This document shows, one piece after another, positions 1 through 8,069 of a stretch of 60,530 nt of DNA (within the stretch, counting starts at the first letter, position 1; every line of letters begins with the position of its first letter). The DNA comes from a virus. A program made the position numbers and the translations under genes. The stretch spans positions 1-60,530 of the IMG/VR virus record IMGVR_UViG_3300042938_000567; one strand, given 5' to 3'. The notes beneath the pieces were generated by a model. That model saw nothing but the letters and a program-made list of their open reading frames with translations, was not told where the DNA came from and ran no database searches.

Positions 1-884
<884 letters not shown>

Positions 885-916
885 AGTTTATTATTAATCG
901 TTGAATTGCGTTTTTG

Positions 917-1132
917 TCAAGCGGTTATCTCAGGCTCAATAGGCCAATGCAACCCTTCTTTGGCTATCTGTGCTTCACACTCTTGTTGGGTTCCAACAAA
1001 CAATGTGCCTCCAGTTGCGATTGACTGATCTGTCTGTTCGTAAAACACTATTAGTTTATCGTGATATACTAATTTCCAATTCCCTACAGAAGCGTCATAC
1101 GACCAGCCATTTTCGTCAGGTGGGATTATCAT
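917..1132 (-). CDS. 71-residue fibre-cassette protein, copy 1
   Basis: Small soluble protein starting MIIPPDENGWSYDASVGNWK; paralogue of 54779-54994, with about two thirds of residues shared. Its start overlaps the stop of the upstream fibre gene by four bases (ATGA), so it is translationally coupled. The family is not recognised. Its fixed place between the autotransporter-repeat fibre and the collagen-like fibre in both cassettes suggests a fibre chaperone or accessory subunit, which is inference. Confidence 0.75.
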   Translation of the reverse strand: MIIPPDENGWSYDASVGNWKLVYHDKLIVFYEQTDQSIATGGTLFVGTQQECEAQIAKEGLHWPIEPEITA

Positions 1133-2004
1133 GGGACTGTTACTGCGAGAGTTGAGGTTGCTGAAGTGTAAGTTGCCGTTGTTCCTACTGGAACGCCTGT
1201 TAAGCTAATTACTCCCGGCGCGTAGGACTGAACAGTTGTTCCTTGGAAAAATCGAAAATTGGTTGTTGTTGCTGCTGGAGGAGAAACATTGAAAGCAACC
1301 GCCAAACTTGCATTTTGAAAAGTAGCTGTTGCTGTGGAAGCTCCAACAGTTTTTATAGTTCTGAGAAACCCTGCGGTGATTCCTGTAGACCCCGTATAGC
1401 TTAAAGTTCCGTTTAGGTGGAGTCTGCCAGTAGATGTTTTGCTAATACTTCCACTACCAGCGATTGAGCCGGGAATTGTTAATGTGATAGTTCCAGAAGC
1501 AACGCGGAATTGCAGAGAGTTACCAGTATTTATTTGAAAATTATTAGTCAGCGTTGACGTTGCGTTGCAAACTATTTGCGATGGGCCTGCTGAGGTGAAT
1601 AACCCAGTTCCAAAAGCATTGTTTTGCGAAAATGGAATTGTTCCTGTTGCCGCAGATGGTGCAGATAATGTTCCTCCCGAATAGGTATTGCTACCTCCAA
1701 TGGTTAAAGCTGTTGTTCCAGTCTTTGTAAGTGATCCTGCCCCGCTAATAACTCCATTCAAAGTCGATGCGCTTGAAATTGCAATTTGACCAGCATTGAT
1801 TTGGGTAGGCCCAGTATAGTTGCATACTCCAGAGAGCGTCAGTCCACCAATTCCGTTCTTTATTAAGCCAGTTGTTCCAGAAATTGCTGCTGAAATTGTT
1901 GTGCTTACATAGCACATGAAATGACGGAACGATGCCGTTGAAGATGCAATTGCATTTACATTGCTTACACCTACTTTTGCTGCGTTGGAATTAGTTAAAA
2001 TCAT
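1129..2004 (-). CDS. fibre protein with autotransporter-type beta-strand repeats, copy 1
   Basis: A 291-residue Gly/Ser/Thr-rich protein. Segments such as GGLTLSGVCNYTGPTQINAG and LTIGGSNTYSGGTL match the pattern of autotransporter-associated beta-strand repeats, which in bacteria build beta-helical passenger domains at the cell surface. No signal peptide or membrane beta-barrel is present, so here it is probably a beta-helical virion fibre. Paralogue at 54991-55854. It overlaps the stop of the upstream gene (2001) by four bases. Confidence 0.75.
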   Translation of the reverse strand: MILTNSNAAKVGVSNVNAIASSTASFRHFMCYVSTTISAAISGTTGLIKNGIGGLTLSGVCNYTGPTQINAGQIAISSASTLNGVISGAGSLTKTGTTALTIGGSNTYSGGTLSAPSAATGTIPFSQNNAFGTGLFTSAGPSQIVCNATSTLTNNFQINTGNSLQFRVASGTITLTIPGSIAGSGSISKTSTGRLHLNGTLSYTGSTGITAGFLRTIKTVGASTATATFQNASLAVAFNVSPPAATTTNFRFFQGTTVQSYAPGVISLTGVPVGTTATYTSATSTLAVTVP

Positions 2005-2588
2005 CCTACAATTATGTAAACTGTGTTAGAATTAATACCTGCTCCAAGTGCGTTGTACCCAGCTAATGTGATTTGCATCATGTTAGTCAAGGCAGTTGCT
2101 CCTGTTGCTCCGCTAATATTGCTACCAATCTTGCCGTTTAGAGCGGTCTGCGTAGCGGTTGAAATTGGTTTATTATCATCCGAGGTGTTGTCGCAATTGC
2201 CAAGACCAACATCAGTCTGGTCGATTGTAACTGCACCAGTTCTTGTATTAACTGAGGTTACTCCCGCGACACTTCCAGTAATGTCACTCAGCGTAGCTAT
2301 AGTACCAGATGCACTAGGTAGAACGAAAGTCTTTGTAGCACCTCCTGCCGTTATGGTGAGGTCGCTATTGTTTTGCAGTTCTAAGACCTGACTGCTATCA
2401 GGAGAATAAAGTTCGTCGTGCGAATGCACAGACATACCACCAATTTCTTGGATTGCACCCGTAGATGGATGCTTGGCATAGAGTTTTTTATCGGCGTGAT
2501 TTATGCAAATCTCACCAGCTGCAAGATCGGAACTCTGCGGAATTTTTGAGATAACCGATTTTTTAGGGACTATGATTGGATTAGCCAT
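2001..2588 (-). CDS. tail fibre protein (LAAGEICINHADKKLYAK type), copy 1
   Basis: 195 residues. The N-terminal MANPIIVPKKS plus SDLAAGEICINHADKKLYAK is the common start of phage fibres that attach to a baseplate or connector. The middle has the SGTIATLSDITG and VTSVNTRTGAVTI modules. The C-terminus GYNALGAGINSNTVYIIVG is the tip module that the paralogue at 56915-57892 lacks but the collagen-like fibre at 53226 carries, so tips have been exchanged. It follows a conserved hairpin at 2604-2630. Confidence 0.8.
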   Translation of the reverse strand: MANPIIVPKKSVISKIPQSSDLAAGEICINHADKKLYAKHPSTGAIQEIGGMSVHSHDELYSPDSSQVLELQNNSDLTITAGGATKTFVLPSASGTIATLSDITGSVAGVTSVNTRTGAVTIDQTDVGLGNCDNTSDDNKPISTATQTALNGKIGSNISGATGATALTNMMQITLAGYNALGAGINSNTVYIIVG

Positions 2589-2603
2589 TATGGAATGGGG
2601 TTG

Positions 2604-2630
2604 CCTCCAGAGGGGTTGAACCTCTGAAGG
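2604..2630 (-). other. intercistronic hairpin between fibre genes, copy 1
   Basis: Arms 2604-2613 and 2621-2630 pair over ten positions (one G-U in the transcript) around a seven-base loop. The same hairpin is at 57908-57934 in the duplicated cassette, fully paired there. There is no U-tract, so an RNA-processing or stability element is more likely than a terminator. Confidence 0.6.
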
Positions 2631-2646
2631 GCTTGGGGTTTAGGGA

Positions 2647-3264
2647 CTAGTAAGTTCCACCATCAATGGTGGTTTCAAGCGCAGTTACACGCGAATCGAG
2701 AGCCGAATCAGCCGATTGACGATCCGATACTTCGGAAGCCAACGCAGCGTTGTTGCTCGTTACATAACCAGCGAATGCAGAATCATTTTCCGTATCAACA
2801 GAATTGATCAAGGAAACGATTTCAGCAAACGAATCACTGTCTGCGCTTGCGGCAGAAAGGATTGCGTCGATGCGGCCTTTTTCAGTTGTGATTTTGCCGT
2901 CGAGGGCCGAATCAGCACTGGTGCGAGCGGAGGTTTCGGTAGCGAGATCGGAAGCGATAACGCCTTCAGCGGCGGTAGCGCGAGAAACTTCGGTAGCGAG
3001 ATCACTGGTTAGTGTGCTGTCAGCAGCAATACGAGCGGCTTGCTCTGCTGCGATAGCGGCAGTAAGCGTAGTGTTTGCATCAGAAACAGCGGAGTCAGCA
3101 TAAGCCTTGGTAGCGAATGTGCCTTCGCCGCCGACGATGAGTACTGATCCGTCAGCTTTACCGACGAAGAGGTTTTTATTGGTTAGGTCGATTGCCAACT
3201 CGCCAGAAGAAAGACTTGCGGGAGCGGAAGAACCACGTTTGATACGAATGATTGGGTTTGCCAT
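2647..3264 (-). CDS. coiled-coil tail fibre protein, copy 1
   Basis: 205 residues. The N-terminus MANPIIRIKRGSSAPASL-SSGELAIDLTNKNLFVGK is a recognisable fibre attachment module. The rest is an Ala/Ser/Asp-rich heptad-like repeat (AAEQAARIAADSTLTSDLAT), predicted to be a trimeric coiled coil. Paralogue at 57951-58622, one repeat longer. No Shine-Dalgarno; the start follows an A-rich leader. Confidence 0.8.
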   Translation of the reverse strand: MANPIIRIKRGSSAPASLSSGELAIDLTNKNLFVGKADGSVLIVGGEGTFATKAYADSAVSDANTTLTAAIAAEQAARIAADSTLTSDLATEVSRATAAEGVIASDLATETSARTSADSALDGKITTEKGRIDAILSAASADSDSFAEIVSLINSVDTENDSAFAGYVTSNNAALASEVSDRQSADSALDSRVTALETTIDGGTY

Positions 3265-3311
3265 ATATATTTTTGTTTTGTTTTTTGGTTTTTCTGGTTA
3301 TTCAGAAAGTT

Positions 3312-3488
3312 TTACTCTGGGGATGAGCTATATTCTCCAGCATCTATTTCAGCTACATTTGTAAGTTCGCCATTGTCTATTTGAGCAACAGAATTTCCAT
3401 TAGGCAATGTTCCATTTTCGCTGATTGTGAGCGAGGAACTAGGACTAAAGTCTAACTTGCCTGTAAATGGATTGAATCTAACTGCCAT
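3312..3488 (-). CDS. 58-residue NPFTGKLDF protein, copy 1
   Basis: Short ORF beginning [18 protein letters not shown] and ending in an acidic stretch (EIDAGEYSSSPE). The [11 protein letters not shown] start is the same module that opens the collagen-like fibres ([14 protein letters not shown]), so this looks like a fibre attachment peptide without a shaft. The paralogue at 58679-58852 keeps the frame and most residues, which supports real coding. Its ATG is three bases from the neighbouring stop. Confidence 0.7.
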   Translation of the reverse strand: MAVRFNPFTGKLDFSPSSSLTISENGTLPNGNSVAQIDNGELTNVAEIDAGEYSSSPE

Positions 3489-3491
3489 AAA

Positions 3492-3767
3492 TTAAGGGTA
3501 TGTTACAGTTATAGTCGTTAGATTTGCGTCATTAGTTGTCGGAGGATTAACTGAGTAGAACAAGTTTAATGTAGCTACTGGAACTCCAGCATTGAGGTAT
3601 TGCACTGTTGCAATGTTATTTGTAGTACCATAGTACGCAATATCAATCTGATCGTAGGCAGGAATATCAAATCCCGCGATCTGTTTTAGGGAATCGTAGA
3701 TATTAAAGTTCTGTTGATCTAGTGTTAGATCAACAAAGCAGGGTTGTGATAATGCTGGAGTAGCCAT
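3492..3767 (-). CDS. small beta-rich virion protein, copy 1
   Basis: 91 residues with the motif FDIPAYDQIDIAYYGTTNNIATVQY followed by VATLNLFYSVNPPTTND. Proteins with a YDxIxxxYxGxTNNIxTVxY pattern are common in phage structural regions; function unknown. Paralogue at 58854-59117. A perfect 16-bp palindrome (3775-3790) ends eight bases upstream of the ATG, where a ribosome-binding site would lie. Confidence 0.7.
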   Translation of the reverse strand: MATPALSQPCFVDLTLDQQNFNIYDSLKQIAGFDIPAYDQIDIAYYGTTNNIATVQYLNAGVPVATLNLFYSVNPPTTNDANLTTITVTYP

Positions 3768-3774
3768 AAGATTG

Positions 3775-3790
3775 TTATCGTTAACGATAA
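3775..3790. promoter_or_regulatory. palindromic site 1 (TTATCG-TTAA-CGATAA)
   Basis: Perfect palindrome between the stop of 3791-4054 and the start of 3492-3767, next to that start codon. Member of the genome-wide TTATCGKWWMCGATAA family. Confidence 0.8.
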
Positions 3791-4054
3791 TTAGGTAACA
3801 GGAAGCGCAGCAGCAACAGCTTCGTTAAGAACAAAGAGTTGTTGGTCTTCCGTTGTTTGCACAAAACAGTTTTCAGTTACTGGAGTAAGTGAGCCGATTG
3901 TAGCAAAAGCTAGATAGAATTGATAGAGTTTGGAAGCGTCACTAGCTGCATCAAAGCAACCAAAAGAAATTGGAGTAATACCAGCAGCAGCAGACACCGT
4001 AATCAGAAGTGGGTATAATTTATTGCGGTAAGGTAAGGATGTAAAGCAAGCCAT
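3791..4054 (-). CDS. hypothetical structural-region protein, 87 residues
   Basis: Begins MACFTSLPYRNKLYPLLITV; Ala/Thr-rich with three Cys. No family recognised. It has no counterpart in the second cassette. It lies between a head-region protein and the duplicated small beta protein, on the same strand, so it is probably virion-associated. Confidence 0.6.
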   Translation of the reverse strand: MACFTSLPYRNKLYPLLITVSAAAGITPISFGCFDAASDASKLYQFYLAFATIGSLTPVTENCFVQTTEDQQLFVLNEAVAAALPVT

Positions 4055-4072
4055 AATTTTAAAAAGGGTTAT

Positions 4073-4102
4073 GGGCAGGGAGGGTTAAAGACCTCCCTAC
4101 CC
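4073..4102 (-). other. intercistronic GC-rich hairpin
   Basis: Arms 4073-4083 and 4092-4102 pair over eleven positions with one wobble in the minus-strand transcript. No U-tract follows. It sits between 4119-4733 and 3791-4054. Confidence 0.6.
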
Positions 4103-4118
4103 AATAATGGGGAATTGG

Positions 4119-4733
4119 TTAGTAGTAGATACCAACAACGTAGGCGTTCACATAAAGTGCGCCAACACGTCCGGCAGTATCTGCACCAGAAACAACGTCA
4201 ACACCAGCGTTTGCATAGGTGAAGGTAGTTGCATTAACAACAATTACTTCAGCTTGCAAATCATCAAAGGTGCTATCGGTCATGCTGGCAATCGTGATGA
4301 CATCACCCGTGGAGAAACCATGAGCAAGTGCGGTAACGATTGTAGCAACGCCCGAAGTACGGGAACTAGTTGCGGTTGCTTGACCAGCACCAACAGTTGT
4401 CTTGTGAAGACGAACGCTACGGGAGCCAGTGACTACAGGAGCGTTAGCAAGCAAAGCCAATGTGTTTGATGTACCTTGGTTATCAAGAGCATCAGTGATG
4501 GTGAGTGAGGAGGTGATGTTTTCGCCAGTGGTTCCGTTGTCAACGATCACAATTGGATCGGTGGCAGTGGTTCCGCGAGCATAGGCAGTCTCCAATACGA
4601 TGCTTGTTGGAAAGAACTTAGTTTCTTGGTCATTAAGAACAAGAAGATTAGCGTCTCCAGCAGCGAGAAGGTTAACGGCAATCGGGCCAAAAAGGTTAAC
4701 CCGATCATAAGCGAGTGGTCGTGAATTAGACAT
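4119..4733 (-). CDS. putative capsid-associated (decoration-type) protein
   Basis: 204 residues following capsid-like protein 1. The N-terminal half is Asp/Thr-rich. The C-terminal half has ATIVTALAHGFSTGDVITIA followed by ATTFTYANAG, a beta-sandwich module seen in many phage structural proteins. A head decoration or minor virion role is inferred from position and from this module. No second copy follows capsid-like protein 2. Confidence 0.6.
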   Translation of the reverse strand: MSNSRPLAYDRVNLFGPIAVNLLAAGDANLLVLNDQETKFFPTSIVLETAYARGTTATDPIVIVDNGTTGENITSSLTITDALDNQGTSNTLALLANAPVVTGSRSVRLHKTTVGAGQATATSSRTSGVATIVTALAHGFSTGDVITIASMTDSTFDDLQAEVIVVNATTFTYANAGVDVVSGADTAGRVGALYVNAYVVGIYY

Positions 4734-4754
4734 ATTATTTTTATTTAAGGTTGT

Positions 4755-4778
4755 GGGGAGAGGCTTTCGCCCCTCCCC
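4755..4778 (-). other. strong GAAA-capped hairpin after capsid-like gene 1
   Basis: Arms 4755-4764 and 4769-4778, nearly all G-C, close a four-base loop that reads GAAA in the transcript. No U-tract follows, so it may protect or process the abundant capsid mRNA rather than end transcription. Confidence 0.6.
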
Positions 4779-4786
4779 TATTTAAC

Positions 4787-6199
4787 TTAGCAAGGCACAA
4801 CGATGTCACCTACACCAGCGCAGCTATAGCAATCCTGATTGTTCTCAGGTACGATATAGGTCTGCACTTCGCAGCAGGAACCATAGAGGTTTTTGCTCTG
4901 TGGCATACGATGCAAGAAGGTGTGCATGATGGTTGGGTCTTTAACTTGTGCGGCAAGACGGAACTGGGCTTGATAGAAGCCCGATTTACGCCAGCGGTTG
5001 CACTCCCAATCTGGGTTCTTCCATTCCCAATCGCCAGCGTAGTTCTGGGTCATTTGTTGGGCTTGGCCGTATCCAGTCGAGGAAGGCATTGTCCACTTGC
5101 ACATTGCTTTGTTAACCATAGCAACCGAGATGCCGAAATCGGCAGTGCGGTAAGCGCGGTTAGGGATGTAAGCACATCCTTGTTCAAGCACAGTCTTGAT
5201 GTAACGAGGTACACGAACGAGACGCGCCCATGTTGCAGGGTCAGCTTCGTTATAGGCTGGAAGTGTTGCGTTGAATGCCGAATCAGCATTGAAACGAGCG
5301 GAGTTGATGTCGTAACCGAAGGCGTAATCGCCGATGATACGATTGATTCCGAGTTTCAAGCGGGTAAGACGCTCGTCGAAATCAGTGTTTGCATCCCAGT
5401 AACCGTTGTTGCGTTTCGCTTGGAAATAAAGCGCACGTCCAACTTGTGGGTCAGGGATAACGATGTCGAGCAAAGGCTGACCAGTTGCGTCTTGGAGATC
5501 AAGGCGGAAAGCGTCATCTTCGTCTTGGAGATCAACGAGTGCATCGTCGAGCATATCAAGCGAGAGATAAGCAATTTTGCCAAGGTCAGCAGGAGCGATC
5601 TTAACGCGAATAGCGCAGAGGTCATAACCAGCTTCGTTGTTGAGCGTATGCTCTGGAACGAACCATGCGCCGTCATCGACGAGGCCGCAATAGGTTCCGT
5701 CATCCGTAGTGATACCCATCCACTTGTGACCAGATTGGCCAATGTAGTTGGAGCGAAGAAACTCTTCATGCACGTTCTTAGTGATACGGGCATTCGACTC
5801 TTCAAACTGGAGGATTTCTTCTGCTGGGAACAAGCGATAGAGCAAGCTCTCAACGCAAATCCAGTCAGTAGTCATTTCCTTACGGAGCAACTCGAAAGTA
5901 TAGGACTCAGTGCCGGGGCGTTGAATCACTTCGGGTTTGCTATCGCAAGAATCAGTCTCGCAGTAGGTGTCGGTGATCTGACGGAAAGGCGTACAAGGAT
6001 CGTGGAATCCACGTCCGAAGCGGAACGCTTTCTGTTCAGTTGTGTGGTTAAGAGGCCATGCTTGCTCCTCGAAACGTGTGAAGTATGCGCTGTTAGTGAC
6101 AAGTTTCTTTACATAGAGGTCGTTGAAATATTCGCGGCCCTCACGAAAGAAAGAATCAATCTCTGCACAACTGTTGAAATATAGCTGATCTGATGCCAT
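4787..6199 (-). CDS. major capsid-like protein 1
   Basis: 470 residues, directly downstream of the scaffold candidate and portal in transcription order, the usual place for the major capsid gene. The C-terminal region (WEWKNPDWECN...FYQAQFRLAAQVKDP) aligns loosely with the C-terminus of 59187-60380 (LEWTYFRDNDCN...IYQIQRAIQPIRP), as do the middle parts. Cys-rich C-terminal tail (CCEVQ...CYSCAG). It has its own promoter (6434-6461) and a long structured leader. HK97-type fold is inferred, not demonstrated. Confidence 0.7.
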   Translation of the reverse strand: MASDQLYFNSCAEIDSFFREGREYFNDLYVKKLVTNSAYFTRFEEQAWPLNHTTEQKAFRFGRGFHDPCTPFRQITDTYCETDSCDSKPEVIQRPGTESYTFELLRKEMTTDWICVESLLYRLFPAEEILQFEESNARITKNVHEEFLRSNYIGQSGHKWMGITTDDGTYCGLVDDGAWFVPEHTLNNEAGYDLCAIRVKIAPADLGKIAYLSLDMLDDALVDLQDEDDAFRLDLQDATGQPLLDIVIPDPQVGRALYFQAKRNNGYWDANTDFDERLTRLKLGINRIIGDYAFGYDINSARFNADSAFNATLPAYNEADPATWARLVRVPRYIKTVLEQGCAYIPNRAYRTADFGISVAMVNKAMCKWTMPSSTGYGQAQQMTQNYAGDWEWKNPDWECNRWRKSGFYQAQFRLAAQVKDPTIMHTFLHRMPQSKNLYGSCCEVQTYIVPENNQDCYSCAGVGDIVVPC

Positions 6200-6256
6200 A
6201 ATAATTAGTTTGTTTGATTTTTGGTTTTAGTTTTAGTTGTTGCACCCATGACAAGT

Positions 6257-6383
6257 CCGAAGAATGCCAAAGCGAGTGCTTCGTTTTTCTTCGGCTGGAT
6301 TCAACCCCGAATCTCTCTTGCGAGAGCAGTCCAGAAACATCTTTTCATGCGAGTGATGTTACTCGCCAGTCCGGGTGAGACTG
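6257..6383 (-). promoter_or_regulatory. structured leader RNA upstream of capsid-like protein 1
   Basis: Four consecutive helices can be drawn: 6257-6264 with 6287-6294 (8 bp), 6295-6299 with 6330-6334 enclosing 6313-6317 with 6322-6326 (GCAA loop in the transcript), 6349-6354 with 6361-6366 (6 bp), and 6367-6371 with 6379-6383. No long ORF or SD lies here. Likely a cis-acting RNA or transcript stabiliser; it matches no riboswitch family that I recognise. Confidence 0.5.
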
Positions 6384-6394
6384 AATCCCTAATA

Positions 6395-6410
6395 TTATCG
6401 TAAACGATAA
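6395..6410. promoter_or_regulatory. palindromic site 2 (TTATCG-TAAA-CGATAA)
   Basis: Lies 24 bases downstream of the -10 of the promoter at 6434-6461, just inside the expected transcript, where a repressor could block the capsid promoter. Confidence 0.8.
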
Positions 6411-6433
6411 TCTCGGATATCCCGTTTGATCAA

Positions 6434-6461
6434 AACATAAGAACATTATTTAAGTTGTCAA
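6434..6461 (-). promoter_or_regulatory. promoter of capsid-like protein 1
   Basis: On the minus strand, TTGACA (6461-6456), a 16-base spacer and TATGTT (6439-6434). It lies between the terminator at 6471-6504 and the structured leader, so the capsid operon can be transcribed separately from portal and scaffold. Confidence 0.55.
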
Positions 6462-6470
6462 GCGATAAAA

Positions 6471-6504
6471 CAAAAAAGGTGAAAGATTTTTTACGTCTTT
6501 CACC
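6471..6504 (-). terminator. rho-independent terminator after the scaffold candidate
   Basis: Perfect 9-bp stem (6478-6486 with 6496-6504) followed on the minus strand by a T-run (6477-6471 and beyond). It ends the portal-scaffold transcript just downstream of the scaffold stop codon. Confidence 0.75.
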
Positions 6505-6530
6505 TTTCCATGTTTCAACTGGTTTTGGGC

Positions 6531-7814
6531 TTATGCAGTTCGTGGGCCGAAACGTGCAAGTTTCGCTGCCAGTCCCTCCGACAGACTCATCAGTTGTGAT
6601 GGAGAATTTGACTTGGGTGATGCGGTGATTCGCGAAGAACCTTTTAGTTTTTCAATGTAATCATCCTTCTCTTTAACCATACTTTGATAGGCTTTAAGTT
6701 GTGCTTGTAGCTTCTTGTATGATCGTCCTTGGTGAATCAAACGATTCATCTCCTCAACGGAGGCTTCTTCGGTAGACTGCTGTGTAGCAGAAAGCGCAAT
6801 GGCTTCATCCCGGCTAATGTCGTATTTGATTCCCTTCTCCTTCATGTATTCCGAGATGTGATCTGGAATAGATGTTTGACTGTCTATTTCTTCTTGAGTT
6901 GTTTTGTAACTGCTTTTCCACTCGTTAAGGAATTTGTTGCGTCCATCTTGTTCACGTTGCTTTGTTGTTTGAATGATGTTTTGCTTTGTTTGTTCAAAGT
7001 TAAGCAAGGCGTTGTGGTGGCTTTGGGTTGCTTTAATGAAGCTATTGACTTGCTCCGCGAATTGGTACTGCTTGAATTGCGATAGCGAGTTCGTGATTTC
7101 GTCGAACGCTTCGTCCCTTGTGGCTTCTGCTGCCCTGAGGTCTTCTTCGGATGTCGCATTGTACATGGCGGCATTTGCTGCTGTAGCTCTGGCGTACACA
7201 GAAAGAAGCGTTGGATCATTGTTAAGCAACTTTTTAGCAGAGTCATAAGTTTGCTTGATGGGTTCAACGTAGTTCTTTTTGAACTCTGGATTGCTGGTGA
7301 TGTCGTGAAAGTCCAGTTTTCCACGCAAGTCGTTGACTTGTTCTGACAACTGCCTTTCGAGTTCTTCTTTCTCTTCACTGGCTTTCTTAAGTTGTTGTTG
7401 GTAGTGATTCGTTTCTGTTGTTGTTTTACTTTCAGATGCGAGCCTTTCAAGTTCTTGGATTTTGGTTTCAAATTTGGGGATTTCCTCTTTACGATATTTC
7501 TCTAGTTCTTCTTTTAGTTTGCGGTTCTCTTCGATTTGTCGTTCAACAAATCCTTTCTTTTTACCTTTGCGGTCAGATGTAATGTCTTCCTTATTGACAC
7601 TATATGACTCTTGTTCAGCTTCGTAATCAGATGGTTCTGATTCTTCTTGTTTCATTCCGAGCATTGGATCACCTACGTTCGTTGAACTTGGCTTGCCTTC
7701 GTCGGCTTGTTGTTTGCTGAACTTCTTTAGGAAGTCAGATGTATTTCCTTTGATAGCAATTTGTGGTTTGCTTTTAAGGTCTTGGATGATGTTGTCTGTA
7801 TCGCTTTCGCTCAT
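6531..7814 (-). CDS. putative capsid scaffolding protein
   Basis: 427 residues, highly charged. Long coiled coil from about residue 90 to 160 (RQIEENRKLKEELEKYRKEE) and a further coil near the end (KAYQSMVKEKDDYIEKLKGS). Acidic, disordered N-terminus and basic C-terminal tail, the usual architecture of phage scaffolds, whose basic C-terminus binds the capsid protein. It sits between portal and capsid-like protein 1, which supports the assignment. No protease motif seen. Confidence 0.65.
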   Translation of the reverse strand: MSESDTDNIIQDLKSKPQIAIKGNTSDFLKKFSKQQADEGKPSSTNVGDPMLGMKQEESEPSDYEAEQESYSVNKEDITSDRKGKKKGFVERQIEENRKLKEELEKYRKEEIPKFETKIQELERLASESKTTTETNHYQQQLKKASEEKEELERQLSEQVNDLRGKLDFHDITSNPEFKKNYVEPIKQTYDSAKKLLNNDPTLLSVYARATAANAAMYNATSEEDLRAAEATRDEAFDEITNSLSQFKQYQFAEQVNSFIKATQSHHNALLNFEQTKQNIIQTTKQREQDGRNKFLNEWKSSYKTTQEEIDSQTSIPDHISEYMKEKGIKYDISRDEAIALSATQQSTEEASVEEMNRLIHQGRSYKKLQAQLKAYQSMVKEKDDYIEKLKGSSRITASPKSNSPSQLMSLSEGLAAKLARFGPRTA

Positions 7815-7817
7815 ATT

Positions 7818-8069
7818 TTAGTTTTCTTCGTCTAGGTCTGGGTCAGAATGAAACATTTTAGGTGCTTCCTTCTTGTTGCTTGGTTTGTTTTTCTTAAACT
7901 CTACTGCTGTATCTTCTCCGATTGAATTGATTCGGTTGATTACATCTCGTAGAGTTGTGATTCCTTCTGATGGCGTTGCCGTCATTAGTAGGTAAGTTTG
8001 CAAAGCATACCAGTCTTCGTGAGAAGCTATAGCAGCGCAGATGCTTTTGATTTTGTCTGTTGTACTCAT
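7818..8069 (-). CDS. hypothetical protein between portal and scaffold
   Basis: 83 residues, MSTTDKIKSICAAIASHEDW; helical N-terminal half and Lys/Asp-rich C-terminal tail. It overlaps the portal stop by four bases, so it is coupled. No family recognised; a small head-assembly factor is possible. Confidence 0.6.
   Translation of the reverse strand: MSTTDKIKSICAAIASHEDWYALQTYLLMTATPSEGITTLRDVINRINSIGEDTAVEFKKNKPSNKKEAPKMFHSDPDLDEEN

Noticed and set aside
2604-2630. T-arm-like stem-loop as part of a tRNA
   Set aside because: The right-hand copy has a TTCGACC loop with a five-base inner stem, but no acceptor, D or anticodon arm surrounds it.
4751-6184. Long plus-strand ORF of 477 codons opposite capsid-like protein 1
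   Set aside because: Antisense to a clear head gene with operon context; the sequence has no protein-like pattern and no promoter or neighbour support.
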